Of a DNA stretch of 64,000 nucleotides, positions 8,111 through 16,883 are shown piece after piece. The translations under genes were made by a program, and so were the position numbers. The notes beneath the pieces were generated by a model. The model saw only the letters and a program-made list of their open reading frames with translations. It was not told the origin of the DNA and did not search any database. The first letter of the stretch is position 1; every line of letters begins with the position of its first letter. The stretch comes from Brevibacterium permense (GTDB lineage: Bacteria; Actinomycetota; Actinomycetes; Actinomycetales; Brevibacteriaceae), in contig NZ_QYCP01000001.1 of NCBI RefSeq assembly GCF_025506275.1, positions 186,001 through 250,000 of the forward strand, given 5' to 3'.

Positions 8111-10357
8111 CTATGCGCCGCCGGCATCGAGGTAGCCGAGGCTCCGGGCCCGCGCGACCGCCGCGTCGCGACTGTTGACTCCGAGCTTGCGGTAGAGGGA
8201 CGAGAGATTGTTCTTGACCGTGCCTTGAACCAACATCAGATCGTGGGCGATTTCGGACACGCTCGCCCCGCGTTCGAGACTTTCGAGCAGGACCATTTCA
8301 CGGTGGCCGAGCGTCGGCGAGTCCACCACTCCGATCACGGCCGCACCGAGGTCGCCCAAGCGTCCGATCAGAGCTTCCGGTGCCCCTGCGACGGTGAATT
8401 CGTCGCCGAGCGAGGGTGAGACGATCCTCGAGATCTTCTGCCAGACCGGCCTGTTCGCACTGGCCCGGAAGAGCTCACGTCGTTCGACGATGGGCATCTG
8501 AACGACCGGCAGAAGCGACCCCACCAGGACGGAGAGTTCCAGCAGCTCCGCGAAGGAATCCAATGCCTGACTCGTCTGGCCGAGGCGAAGCAGTGCGGCG
8601 GCTTTGATTCCCGTGAGGTCGGCCCTGTCCCGCGTACAGATGTGGTTCTCGTAGTACTGTGCCTCGGCGATGCGCACAGCCGCCCCATTGCGTCCCGCCG
8701 CCAGTTCGCCGCGAGCCTGAAGCACCTGCCCGGCGCCATAGGGTCCGGTGATCGACTCCAACAGAGTCTCGGCACGATGCAGCTGTCCGAGACAGATGAG
8801 CATACCGATGCGCGAGGCGACCAGGGATTCAATGCGCCTGTCCGAGGCGGCCCTGTACGCGTGCACATTGATCGACTCCTCCGACCGCAGCAGAGCCGAC
8901 CGGGAGGTGGCCACCAGCTGAACGAGCTTCCGCTCGATGATCGGCACGTGATACCACAGTTCGCCCATGTCCGGATAGTCATGCATCCGACGCACCACCG
9001 CTTCGACATCCGCGAGGTTCACGGCGTCGAGACTGCGGTAGGCCTGGACGACGAGCGCTGCAGGTCGGAAGACCTGCTCCTGCACGAACGGAGGATGGTC
9101 GAACAGCGCGAACTCGGCGAGCTCTGCGTCGGCACGCTCCTGATCTCCCGCGAGATACGACGCCAGAGCTGACCAGGCGATGACGGCTGGGGGCAGAGAG
9201 TCCCCTGGCACCGCCTCCTCCTTCACCTCGTCCTCGATCGACCGCAGCAGTGCCAGCGCACGACCGGGTTCATCGGCCAGCACACTGTGGATCGACGCCT
9301 GCAGGCGAACGACCCGGTGGGATCGCCGAGCCACTCCGCCAGTCGTCCAGGACGATCCTGACTCAGCTGCTGTGCGGTGCTCCCCGGCATGGCCGAGACG
9401 TGCCATCTCATTCATCACTGTATGGAATCTCATGGAACTTCCGATCTCTTCGATAGGCACAGACTCGTCTTCGGAGTCACTGTGATCCGGCTGTACCGTG
9501 TATTTGTCGTGTGCTGCCCCAGGAGCGGTCAGACGAGCCACGCAGGCCCGAACCGTTTCCGGGAAGTCCGCTTCCGTGTCGAGACCGAGCAGGGCCTCCT
9601 GCGCCATGGTCGCCACCGTCGTGATCTCCTCGAGTTCCGGAACCGCGCGCAGGGCCGTTGCCGGAAGGCGGGCGAACGCCGGAATGCTGGACCGGGGAAA
9701 GAGGTAGAAGATCGGATAACCGCAGGTTTGGAATATCCGATCGAGCAGGCTCCAGCCTCGTGTCCTGCGGGCCAGGGCAACCGCGTTGTCCACCAGCAGA
9801 GTGTCCACAGGCCCCGCCAATTCCTCCTGTGTGGTGAGAGCCGCGGCCAGGGAGCTCTCGATGGTCTCACTCTCACACTCGGGTACGGCCTCGGTGAGGA
9901 CTCTGCGGGCCCAGGCCGCGACGAGGACGGGCACGTGCCACGGAGTGCCCCTGGGACCAGAGGTCACCGCCCCAGAGATCTGCAGGCGCAGAATCACCGT
10001 GGGGACATCGGCTCGAAGATGCTCTGGCCAGTGGTCGAAAGCCGCTTCCAGAGCGACCTCGGCCACATCGTCATCGAATCCCTCGAGCAGCGACAGCACC
10101 CCGAGCGCACGCTGATCCGCAGGTGAGAGCGACAGCGAGAACTCGTCCAAGTGCGCCACCACGAAATCGGCCAGGGCCGAGGAGCTGACGACTTCGAACA
10201 GTCCCCGCCCGCTGGACTCGACGGCGTCGAGAGCCGCTTTGGCGAAGGACACCCAGCCGCCGCTGGCGATCTGCAGGGCCGCGGCCTCATCCTCGGCGAG
10301 ATCGAACTGATCCCGCATCTGAGCCACGGTCAGTCGCAGTGCAGCTTGGTCGATCAT
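8111..10357 (-). CDS. LuxR-family regulator lacking the ATPase module (LuxR-1)
   Basis: 748 residues. The C-terminal 65 (TLGHREMVLLESLERGASVSEIAHDLM, then VKNNLSSLYRKLGVNSRDAAVA) form a LuxR helix-turn-helix. The middle is a long helical, TPR-like region as in MalT-type proteins. The N-terminus begins directly at a segment (LAEDEAAALQIASGGWVSFAKAAL) that in MalT-like proteins follows the P-loop ATPase. No Walker A motif exists, and there is no room for one because the ATG overlaps the stop of the LCP gene by 4 bp. It is the last gene of a four-gene operon with the dehydratase, aminotransferase and LCP genes, so it is probably co-expressed with the pathway it may regulate. Confidence 0.8.
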   Translation of the reverse strand: MIDQAALRLTVAQMRDQFDLAEDEAAALQIASGGWVSFAKAALDAVESSGRGLFEVVSSSALADFVVAHLDEFSLSLSPADQRALGVLSLLEGFDDDVAEVALEAAFDHWPEHLRADVPTVILRLQISGAVTSGPRGTPWHVPVLVAAWARRVLTEAVPECESETIESSLAAALTTQEELAGPVDTLLVDNAVALARRTRGWSLLDRIFQTCGYPIFYLFPRSSIPAFARLPATALRAVPELEEITTVATMAQEALLGLDTEADFPETVRACVARLTAPGAAHDKYTVQPDHSDSEDESVPIEEIGSSMRFHTVMNEMARLGHAGEHRTAAESGSSWTTGGVARRSHRVVRLQASIHSVLADEPGRALALLRSIEDEVKEEAVPGDSLPPAVIAWSALASYLAGDQERADAELAEFALFDHPPFVQEQVFRPAALVVQAYRSLDAVNLADVEAVVRRMHDYPDMGELWYHVPIIERKLVQLVATSRSALLRSEESINVHAYRAASDRRIESLVASRIGMLICLGQLHRAETLLESITGPYGAGQVLQARGELAAGRNGAAVRIAEAQYYENHICTRDRADLTGIKAAALLRLGQTSQALDSFAELLELSVLVGSLLPVVQMPIVERRELFRASANRPVWQKISRIVSPSLGDEFTVAGAPEALIGRLGDLGAAVIGVVDSPTLGHREMVLLESLERGASVSEIAHDLMLVQGTVKNNLSSLYRKLGVNSRDAAVARARSLGYLDAGGA

Positions 10358-11334
10358 CGGGGTCGCACCGTGACTTCGGCAGCGAAGTCGCCGACGGAAT
10401 CGGCAGCGATCGATCGTTTCAACTCCTCCACATCGTATGTGTCCGCTCGAAGCCGTCCGCCGTCGTCGACGGTGGCTTCTCCGTGTGCGGTCGGAAGCGT
10501 GATGAAGTCGATATCGTCCTCACCGATCGCCCTCAGCTGCGAACTGAGCCCCACGAGCGTGCTGGCGTCGAACCCCGAGTCCACGCTCAGATAGGGACTG
10601 ACCTGTCTGATGGCGGCAGTGATCTTCAGCGGATCGGACAGATGACCCGTCGAGACGAGCTGAGAGCCGGCGGCACGGATGAATTCCTGCCGGTTGAGGA
10701 ACCGCTGCGGGCTGAGCGTACGGTCGCCGCTGAAGAAGGCGAGCGCCGAGGAGCTGTCGAGCAGGTTTGGCCCCGAGGTGAAGCTGTGGCCTGCGGATTC
10801 GAACGCCACCGTCGACTCGACCTCGATTCCTCCGAGGAGTTCGGCCACGGCATCGAGCATGGCCAGATCGACGAGGACCACATGGTCGATCCCCGTTCCG
10901 AGGAGATTCGACACGGCTCGCACCGCCATCGGCGGGCCGAGTGAGACAGCGGCATTGATCGTGTCCTGGCCGCCTCCCGGGACACTCACCGAGGCGTCTT
11001 CGGGAATCGAGACGAGCTGGACTCCGCTGCGGTCGGCGGGAATGTGGGCGAGCATGACGAGCCCGGCGTCCAGGCCCCTGCCGTCGGCGGCGCCCGTGTC
11101 GTTCTGCGTGTGCTCGCCGCCGATGATGAGGATGTCGACGGCCGAGGATTCCCCGGACGAAGCTGTCTCGGTCGGTTCCCCCAGCTGCGCGGCGAGGTCG
11201 GGATCAGTGATCGTCGTCACGCTTGAATCCCAGGTCATCGCGAGATACCCGTTATAGGCGCCGAGTCCTGCTCCGAGTACGAGCAGTGCGACGACCGTGA
11301 GGCCCGCTGCCAGGATTGCAGCCCGCCTTCTCAT
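10354..11334 (-). CDS. LytR-CpsA-Psr (LCP) family protein, divergent
   Basis: 326 residues. One N-terminal membrane helix (about 7-28) anchors an extracellular LCP-like domain. Recognisable blocks are QLVSIPEDASVSVPG, DTINAAVSLG, HVVLVDLAMLDAVAELLGGIEVE and FLNRQEFIRA. LCP enzymes transfer polymers from undecaprenyl pyrophosphate to the cell wall. The usual SIPRD is SIPED (Arg to Glu at 112), and the Arg spacing before RQ is one residue longer than usual, so activity is uncertain. It overlaps the aminotransferase gene upstream and LuxR-1 downstream by 4 bp each, which supports a role in the same polysaccharide pathway. Confidence 0.75.
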   Translation of the reverse strand: MRRRAAILAAGLTVVALLVLGAGLGAYNGYLAMTWDSSVTTITDPDLAAQLGEPTETASSGESSAVDILIIGGEHTQNDTGAADGRGLDAGLVMLAHIPADRSGVQLVSIPEDASVSVPGGGQDTINAAVSLGPPMAVRAVSNLLGTGIDHVVLVDLAMLDAVAELLGGIEVESTVAFESAGHSFTSGPNLLDSSSALAFFSGDRTLSPQRFLNRQEFIRAAGSQLVSTGHLSDPLKITAAIRQVSPYLSVDSGFDASTLVGLSSQLRAIGEDDIDFITLPTAHGEATVDDGGRLRADTYDVEELKRSIAADSVGDFAAEVTVRPR

Positions 11335-12485
11335 ACCGTGACCGCCTCTCCGATGGCAGCGGCGATCTCGGCAGTGACCATGTCCCTGTCGCCGGCAGTC
11401 AGGTCTGTGCTCGACGGCAGGGCGAGACCGGTGCCGTAGAGCGCCTCAGCGCGACCGGTGATATAGCGCAGATCGCAACCGGCGTGGACGGGCTGCATGT
11501 GCATCGGTTTGAACACCGGACGTGTTTCGATTCCGCGGTGGAGCAGGGTCTCTCCCAATGTCCACGCGTCCGTGCCCGATTCCGGGCCGACGATGAGGAC
11601 GCTCATCCAGCAGTTGCCCTCGGCAGCGGGGAGCAGGTCGAGCCCTGCGATGTGCGACAGCGCCCGAGCATAGCTGCGGTGATGCTCGCGTTTCCTCTCC
11701 ACGATCGCGTCGAGCCGCTTCAGCTGTGCGGTGCCCAAAGCAGCGAGGAGGTTGGACAGGCGGTAGTTGTACCCCACCTCGGTGTGCTCATAGTGGAGCA
11801 CCGGCTGCCTCGCCTGCGTCGACAGGTAGCGGACCCGTTCGGCGGTCTCCAGATCGGAACACAGAACCGCCCCGCCCGAGGAGGTCGTGATGATCTTGTT
11901 GCCGTTGAACGACACTGCCGCGACGGTTCCGAAGGATCCGGCCGGAGCACCTGGGGATCCGGCCGGGGCGCCTGGGGTTCCGGCACCCAGCGATTCCGCG
12001 GCGTCGGACAGGACGACGGCACCGTAGTTTTCGGCGATGCGGGTGATCCGCGGATAGTCGGCGGGTCTGCCGTAGAGGTCGACAGGCAGCACCGCTCGGA
12101 TCGGTCGGTCAGTGGTCAGCGCTTCGGAGCATGCGACTTCGAGGACGGACGTGTCGATGAGGCCCGCTTCGTCGCAGTCGATGAAGACCGGTTCGGCACC
12201 CACATAGTGGACGGCGTTGACCGTCGCTGCGAAGGTGAGGGTCGGAATCGCCACACGGTCGCCGCGCCCGATCCCCTGTGAGAGCAGAGCCAGATGCAGC
12301 GCCGCGGTTCCGGAGCTCACCGCCACCGCATGCCTCCGGCCGGTCACGGCTGCCAGGCGTGTCTCGAACTCGGCGAGCTGAGGACCGGCCGGGGCGACCC
12401 AGCCCGACCTCAGGGCAGAGACCATCGCCTGTTCTTCCAGCTCTCCCACGGAAGGGAGGCAGAGGGGGATCCGCATCTTCATCAT
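11331..12485 (-). CDS. DegT/DnrJ/EryC1/StrS aminotransferase
   Basis: 384 residues, PLP-dependent sugar aminotransferase fold. SSGTAALHLALL is the phosphate-binding region, VLSDAAESLGA the ring-stacking Asp region, and SFNGNKIITTSSGG carries the Schiff-base lysine. Close relatives of this group (PglE-like) add a 4-amino group to UDP-4-keto-6-deoxy sugars, the product expected from the dehydratase encoded 4 bp upstream. A small Gly-Ala-Pro repeat is inserted just after the stacking Asp region (see 11935-11976). Confidence 0.88.
   Translation of the reverse strand: MMKMRIPLCLPSVGELEEQAMVSALRSGWVAPAGPQLAEFETRLAAVTGRRHAVAVSSGTAALHLALLSQGIGRGDRVAIPTLTFAATVNAVHYVGAEPVFIDCDEAGLIDTSVLEVACSEALTTDRPIRAVLPVDLYGRPADYPRITRIAENYGAVVLSDAAESLGAGTPGAPAGSPGAPAGSFGTVAAVSFNGNKIITTSSGGAVLCSDLETAERVRYLSTQARQPVLHYEHTEVGYNYRLSNLLAALGTAQLKRLDAIVERKREHHRSYARALSHIAGLDLLPAAEGNCWMSVLIVGPESGTDAWTLGETLLHRGIETRPVFKPMHMQPVHAGCDLRYITGRAEALYGTGLALPSSTDLTAGDRDMVTAEIAAAIGEAVTV
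11935..11976. repeat. 21-bp tandem repeat inside the aminotransferase gene
   Basis: Two 21-bp units (11935-11955 and 11956-11976) differ at two positions and encode GAPAGSP-type heptapeptides; a partial third unit follows. The repeat is in frame and sits in a surface loop between the DAAES motif and the PLP lysine, so copy number could change without a frameshift. Confidence 0.7.
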
Positions 12486-14440
12486 GCCCGTCCCTGTGCG
12501 GTCAGCCCGAGGACCCCTGCGCCGCGGTCGACCTCGATGCCCGGCATCTTCTGGGAGTCGGAGATCGCCGGTTCCGACGTCCGGGCGTCGGCGTCATCGA
12601 CCGGCTCGGCCGAGGCCGCAGTCAACGGTGACTGCGCGGAATCGACCGTGCTGAGGTAACAGCGTCGAATGTCGTCGAGCGAGGCGTGCGGATCGGGCAC
12701 GGCATCAGGGTCCAGAGGAAGCACGTCGACGGTCCACGACACCCCATTCGCCGAGGTTCGGTCGAGCTCCTCCGGGGAGAAGAGCTCTTCGTTGAGCTTC
12801 TCTCCGGCGCGCAGCCCCGTGTAGACGATCGGGCACGTTCGTCCCGTCACCGCCATCAGCCGCTTGGCGAGATCGACGATGCGCACGGGTTCGCCCATGT
12901 CCAGCACCTGCGTCTGTCCGCTGCTGCCCAGAGCGGCGGCGCGCAGTACGAGCAGGCAGGCCTCGGGAATGGTCATGAAGAAGCGTGTGACATCGGGATG
13001 GGTCACGGTCAGCGGTCCGCCGCGGCGGATCTGGTCGGCGAACGAGATGAGCACCGATCCGCGAGAGCCGAGGACGTTCCCGAATCGCACCGAGACGTAG
13101 GGAAGGCCGGTTGCCGCAGCGAAGTGGGCGGTGAATCGCTCCGCGACGAACTTCGACCGCCCGAGTTCGCTGCTGGGGTTCGCGGCCTTGTCCGTGGAGA
13201 TGTTGACGAAGCGGCCCACGCCGTGATTCTGCGCGGCACGCAGCACATTGAGTGAACCGTGCACATTGGTCTTCCACCCTTCGGCTGGGTAGCTCTCGAG
13301 CATCGGCAGATGCTTGAGAGCGGCCGCGTGGACGACGATGTCCGGTTTGAGTTCGGTGAAGGCGCGGTCGAGCGCCTGAAAATCGCGGATGTCGGCGAGG
13401 ACGAGGTCCGGTGAGTCCATCAGGGCGCGTCCTTCGAGGCTCATGCACAGAGAGTGCAGCTCGGACTCGTCACGGTCGAGCATGATGAGCCGGCGGGGAC
13501 TGTGTCGGGAGATGATCCGACACAGTTCCGAGCCGATCGATCCGCCGGCTCCGGTGACGAGGACGGTCCGTCCTTCGACGAGCTGAGAGATCTGTTCGCT
13601 TTCCGGCTCCACCGCCGGTCGACCGATGAGATCCGTGACGTCGAGGTCGCGGATGTCGGAGATGCCGACATCCGAGGAGAGCATGTCCAGCGGTGAGGGG
13701 ACGGCCCTGACCCAGATCTGCTCGGAGTCGAGACGCTGCACCAAAGAGGCGAAGACCGTCGCAGGAGCGTCGGCGATGCCGACGATCACACCTGCCGCGT
13801 TGGAGGAAGCGACCACCTCGGCGATGGCGGAGGTCGATCCGCGGACGGGAACCCCGTGGATGAGCTGCCGGACCTTCGTGGAGTCATCATCGACGATCGC
13901 CACGGGGCGATACGGGCTGAGCGGGTCGGCCATCATCTGCGAGACCAACGAAGCACCGAGGTCCCCGGCGCCGACGATGACGACCGGTTCACCGGACACG
14001 GGCACGAGGCGCAGCTGCCGGAGCACGCGGATGAGCTGCCTGCCGAAGATCATCAGTGCCTGCGCGAAGAGGAGCGCCAGCAGCAGCCAGGGAATGTCCT
14101 CGCGGTATTCGGGGACGACACCGGCCAGTGACGTGCCGGTGAAGAGGACGGCTGCGACCATGCCCTGATTGCGCAGCTCGTGGTCGGAGCCGAGCTGGTA
14201 TCGGTTCCGATAGAGCGAGAGCAGGTAGCCGAGTCCGAGCTGGCCGATGATGAGCATCGGCAGCAGGAGGAAGAACTCACCTCCCCAGACTCGGCCGAAG
14301 AGTGAGACGACGAGGAACCACGACACGATGAGGGCTCCCGCGTCCATGCAGGCGAGTCCGACGGAGCTGGAGCGGAGCCGACGGGGCTGAGTCTCACCGG
14401 GGGCGGACAGGGGTTCTGGGAGATCATTGAGAGTTTTCAC
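12482..14440 (-). CDS. nucleotide-sugar 4,6-dehydratase (CapD/PglF/WbpM type)
   Basis: About 652 residues from GTG 14440; a TTG at 14464 is an alternative start. Four N-terminal membrane helices (about 30-140), a CoA-binding-like domain with VVIVGAGDLGASL (about 153-166), then the catalytic SDR domain with TGAGGSIGSE (296-305) and ISTDKAANPSSELGRSK. The family replaces the SDR tyrosine; here the usual Met is Leu (about 426), with Lys at about 430, a variation also seen in other actinobacterial homologues. Expected reaction: UDP-GlcNAc to its 4-keto-6-deoxy form at the membrane. First gene of the operon that continues through the aminotransferase, LCP and LuxR-1. Confidence 0.88.
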   Translation of the reverse strand: MKTLNDLPEPLSAPGETQPRRLRSSSVGLACMDAGALIVSWFLVVSLFGRVWGGEFFLLLPMLIIGQLGLGYLLSLYRNRYQLGSDHELRNQGMVAAVLFTGTSLAGVVPEYREDIPWLLLALLFAQALMIFGRQLIRVLRQLRLVPVSGEPVVIVGAGDLGASLVSQMMADPLSPYRPVAIVDDDSTKVRQLIHGVPVRGSTSAIAEVVASSNAAGVIVGIADAPATVFASLVQRLDSEQIWVRAVPSPLDMLSSDVGISDIRDLDVTDLIGRPAVEPESEQISQLVEGRTVLVTGAGGSIGSELCRIISRHSPRRLIMLDRDESELHSLCMSLEGRALMDSPDLVLADIRDFQALDRAFTELKPDIVVHAAALKHLPMLESYPAEGWKTNVHGSLNVLRAAQNHGVGRFVNISTDKAANPSSELGRSKFVAERFTAHFAAATGLPYVSVRFGNVLGSRGSVLISFADQIRRGGPLTVTHPDVTRFFMTIPEACLLVLRAAALGSSGQTQVLDMGEPVRIVDLAKRLMAVTGRTCPIVYTGLRAGEKLNEELFSPEELDRTSANGVSWTVDVLPLDPDAVPDPHASLDDIRRCYLSTVDSAQSPLTAASAEPVDDADARTSEPAISDSQKMPGIEVDRGAGVLGLTAQGRA

Positions 14441-14488
14441 GATGCCCAGGCTTCCGCACCTCAACCCCGGTCACTAGGGGGTCGACTC

Positions 14489-14548
14489 CGGACAGCTTCG
14501 TGTCATTACTCTGTCATGGACAGGTCATCACTGGTACCCGTTACTCAG
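14489..14548. promoter_or_regulatory. candidate regulatory element shared with the 28.25-kb region
   Basis: Positions 14489-14534 match 28252-28297 at 36 of 46 bases without gaps, including TACTC-N-GTCATG (14507-14518) and CACTGG (14529-14534). TACTCAG follows in both copies. This copy lies about 50 bp upstream of the dehydratase start, in the 318-bp divergent gap to the glycosyltransferase at 14759. No gene-like ORF is seen in that gap. Confidence 0.55.
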
Positions 14549-14758
14549 CCACTCGATGCGCTTTCGACTTCAGCCGAGGGTCGAGGCAAAACCGCTGTTC
14601 AGAGGCCGTGGGACGATCGTGTGGTCGGGCCCCGACGGTGAACCGCACGGCGTCTGCGGGAGACCGTAGTCAGCTCCGCATCACCGGCTGTCCACTGCTT
14701 CCGCCTCCTATTCTGAGGATGTCGACGAGTGCGCAGATGTAAGGGACGGTGACGTGAA

Positions 14759-15829
14759 GTGAGAATCGGACTGTTGGCCAGCACTGGCGGAATGTTGGAC
14801 TCCTTCTTCATCGAGATCGCCGAGGCGTGGCGTTCGCACGGTCATCATGTCAGCTTCGCAGCGGGATCGCCGATGGAGGCGGCCCGATCGACCGTGATCC
14901 CCGGCCTCTCCCGCCGTCCCGATCGGCGGATGTTTCAGGCCCTGACCGGTCTGCGCAGGTGGTCGCAGCGTGAGGGCCTCGACGTCATCGTCACGAACTC
15001 GGCGACCGCCTCGGCGCTGGTGAGGCTGGCGGTCGGAACGGCCCCGGTCGTCTACTTCTGCCACGGTCTCCATTGGAACGAGGCCCGCTCGATCGGAGAC
15101 CGGATCTGGCCCCTCATCGAACGCGCACTTCTGCCGCGCACAGCCGGAATCATCTCGCTGAACTCCGACGATCAGCGCTGGTTCGCCACCCGCTTCGCCG
15201 GTCGCCCGCACCTGCATCTGGCGTCGGGAGTCGGTCTCGATCTGCTCGACTACCCGGTGAGACCGGTGCCGGAGGGGCCTCTCCGGCTCTGCTGGATCGG
15301 AGAGTTCTCGTCTCGGAAACGCCCCCACCTCGCCCTCGACATCGCTGCTCATCTGCGCGACAGCGGGCTAGTCTTCCGACTGGAGATGCTCGGCGAGGGA
15401 CGATTCCGCACCGAGAGCCGCGCAGAGATCGAGTTCCGGGGCCTGTCCGGCATCGTCACCGCGATCGGACCCGGCGATGCCGCCGCCGCTTTGGAGCGCA
15501 GTCATGCCCTGGTGCACACCGCGCAATGGGAGGGGCTCCCCCGGGTCATGCTGGAGAGCTTGGCGATGGGATGCCCCAGTTACGCATTCGACGTCAAAGG
15601 GGTCCGCGATATTCCCTCAGCACGCCTCGCCGCCGACGGTGAGACCGCGGAACTGGCCGCCCGGATCGCCGCCGACTGGACTTCGGGGCGGCTGCTCGAG
15701 CCGATGCCCTTCGACCGCAGCACTCTCGACTACTCGCATGCGGCCGACGGGATACGTCGATTCCTGCGAACCCTCGTCGGAAGCGGAGCCACCTCACCTG
15801 CGCTGGAGACGAATCAGCATGTCGAATGA
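14759..15829 (+). CDS. glycosyltransferase family 4-like (GT-B)
   Basis: 356 residues from GTG 14759 with AAGGGA about 12 bases upstream. It has a GT-B layout: N-terminal RIGLLASTGGMLDSFFIEIAEAW and a C-terminal nucleotide-sugar site with LRLCWIGEFSSRKRPHLALDI and EGLPRVMLESLAMGCPSYAFDV (the E-x7-E region). Such cytosolic enzymes add a sugar to the undecaprenyl-linked repeat unit. The next gene starts inside it (11-bp overlap), so the two transferases are translationally coupled. Confidence 0.88.
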   Translation: MRIGLLASTGGMLDSFFIEIAEAWRSHGHHVSFAAGSPMEAARSTVIPGLSRRPDRRMFQALTGLRRWSQREGLDVIVTNSATASALVRLAVGTAPVVYFCHGLHWNEARSIGDRIWPLIERALLPRTAGIISLNSDDQRWFATRFAGRPHLHLASGVGLDLLDYPVRPVPEGPLRLCWIGEFSSRKRPHLALDIAAHLRDSGLVFRLEMLGEGRFRTESRAEIEFRGLSGIVTAIGPGDAAAALERSHALVHTAQWEGLPRVMLESLAMGCPSYAFDVKGVRDIPSARLAADGETAELAARIAADWTSGRLLEPMPFDRSTLDYSHAADGIRRFLRTLVGSGATSPALETNQHVE

Positions 15830-16883
15830 GCTGATCTCGATCATCGTTCCCGTCTTCAACGGGGAACGATTCCTCGCGGACTGCCTACGATCGGTCCTCG
15901 CCCAGTGCCATGAGGAGCTCGAACTCATCGTCATCGATGACGGTTCGACCGATTCGACACCGGCGATCATCGAGGATTTCGCCACGGCCGATGACCGTGT
16001 GGTGCGTCTGCTCGCCGACCACGGAGGGACGTCGAGGGCACGCAACGCCGGCCTCGACGTCGCGCGAGGCGAATGGATCATGTTCGTCGACGCCGACGAC
16101 GAGATGCTCAGTCCCTGTCTGCTCGCCGCCGTCGCCGGGCCCGACTCTGCAGGAGCCGATGTGGTCACCTTCGAGACCACCGGAGACCCGATCGCCCTCG
16201 CCGAGGCGCGTGACCGGGCAGTGGTCCCCCGGCACCTGTGTGCGGGCGAGAGGAGCCTCGGCAGCCGACCCCGACGAGTGCTCGATGCCGAATATCTGGC
16301 CCCGAGGATCGTCGACGAATCGCTCAACACCGTCTGGAACAAGGCGTACCGCCGTCGGACCGTGGAGAGGTCCGGGGCCCGGTTTCCCGCCGGGGTCAGC
16401 CTCGGCGAAGATCTGCTGTTCAACCTCGCCGTCGCCCGCGGAGCGGTCTCCGCGGTCCATCTGCCTCTGCTCGGCTACTACTACCGGCAGGACAATTCGT
16501 CGTCGGTGACTCGGCAGTTCCTCTCCGGCAAACACGATGAGCTGATGAGCGTCAACGATGCGCTCCAGGAATTCGCCGCCGAGGTGGGTTCGACCAGGCT
16601 GCGAGCCGCGGCCGGCTACATTCGGGCCAAGAATGCGGTGTCCTCAACCAAGGACCTCCATCACCGGGGGTGTGACTTTCCGCTGCGGACGAAGCTGACG
16701 ACGGCCAGGCGGTATCGGGATTCGGCCCCGCATGTGAGTCTTCGCGGTCTGGGCACGATCCAGCAGACCTTCGGGACCGCCTACAACCTCATCGGCCACC
16801 GCGCGCTGTTCGCACTCACATGGCTGCTGGCCGCGCAGGCTCGCCGAACACGGACCGCGGCCCCGGGCGGCTTCAGGCGTTGA
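15819..16883 (+). CDS. glycosyltransferase family 2
   Basis: 354 residues from ATG 15819, preceded by GGAGA. GT-A fold: ISIIVPVFNGERFLADCLRSVLAQ, VIDDGSTDSTP and FVDADDEM (the DxD metal/nucleotide site), then LGEDLLFNL as acceptor motif. It adds a sugar to the growing repeat unit on the cytoplasmic face. An earlier in-frame ATG at 15477 lies within the preceding gene and was rejected. The 3' end overlaps the convergent EpsG-like gene by 11 bp, so transcripts of the two strands can collide. Confidence 0.88.
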   Translation: MSNELISIIVPVFNGERFLADCLRSVLAQCHEELELIVIDDGSTDSTPAIIEDFATADDRVVRLLADHGGTSRARNAGLDVARGEWIMFVDADDEMLSPCLLAAVAGPDSAGADVVTFETTGDPIALAEARDRAVVPRHLCAGERSLGSRPRRVLDAEYLAPRIVDESLNTVWNKAYRRRTVERSGARFPAGVSLGEDLLFNLAVARGAVSAVHLPLLGYYYRQDNSSSVTRQFLSGKHDELMSVNDALQEFAAEVGSTRLRAAAGYIRAKNAVSSTKDLHHRGCDFPLRTKLTTARRYRDSAPHVSLRGLGTIQQTFGTAYNLIGHRALFALTWLLAAQARRTRTAAPGGFRR

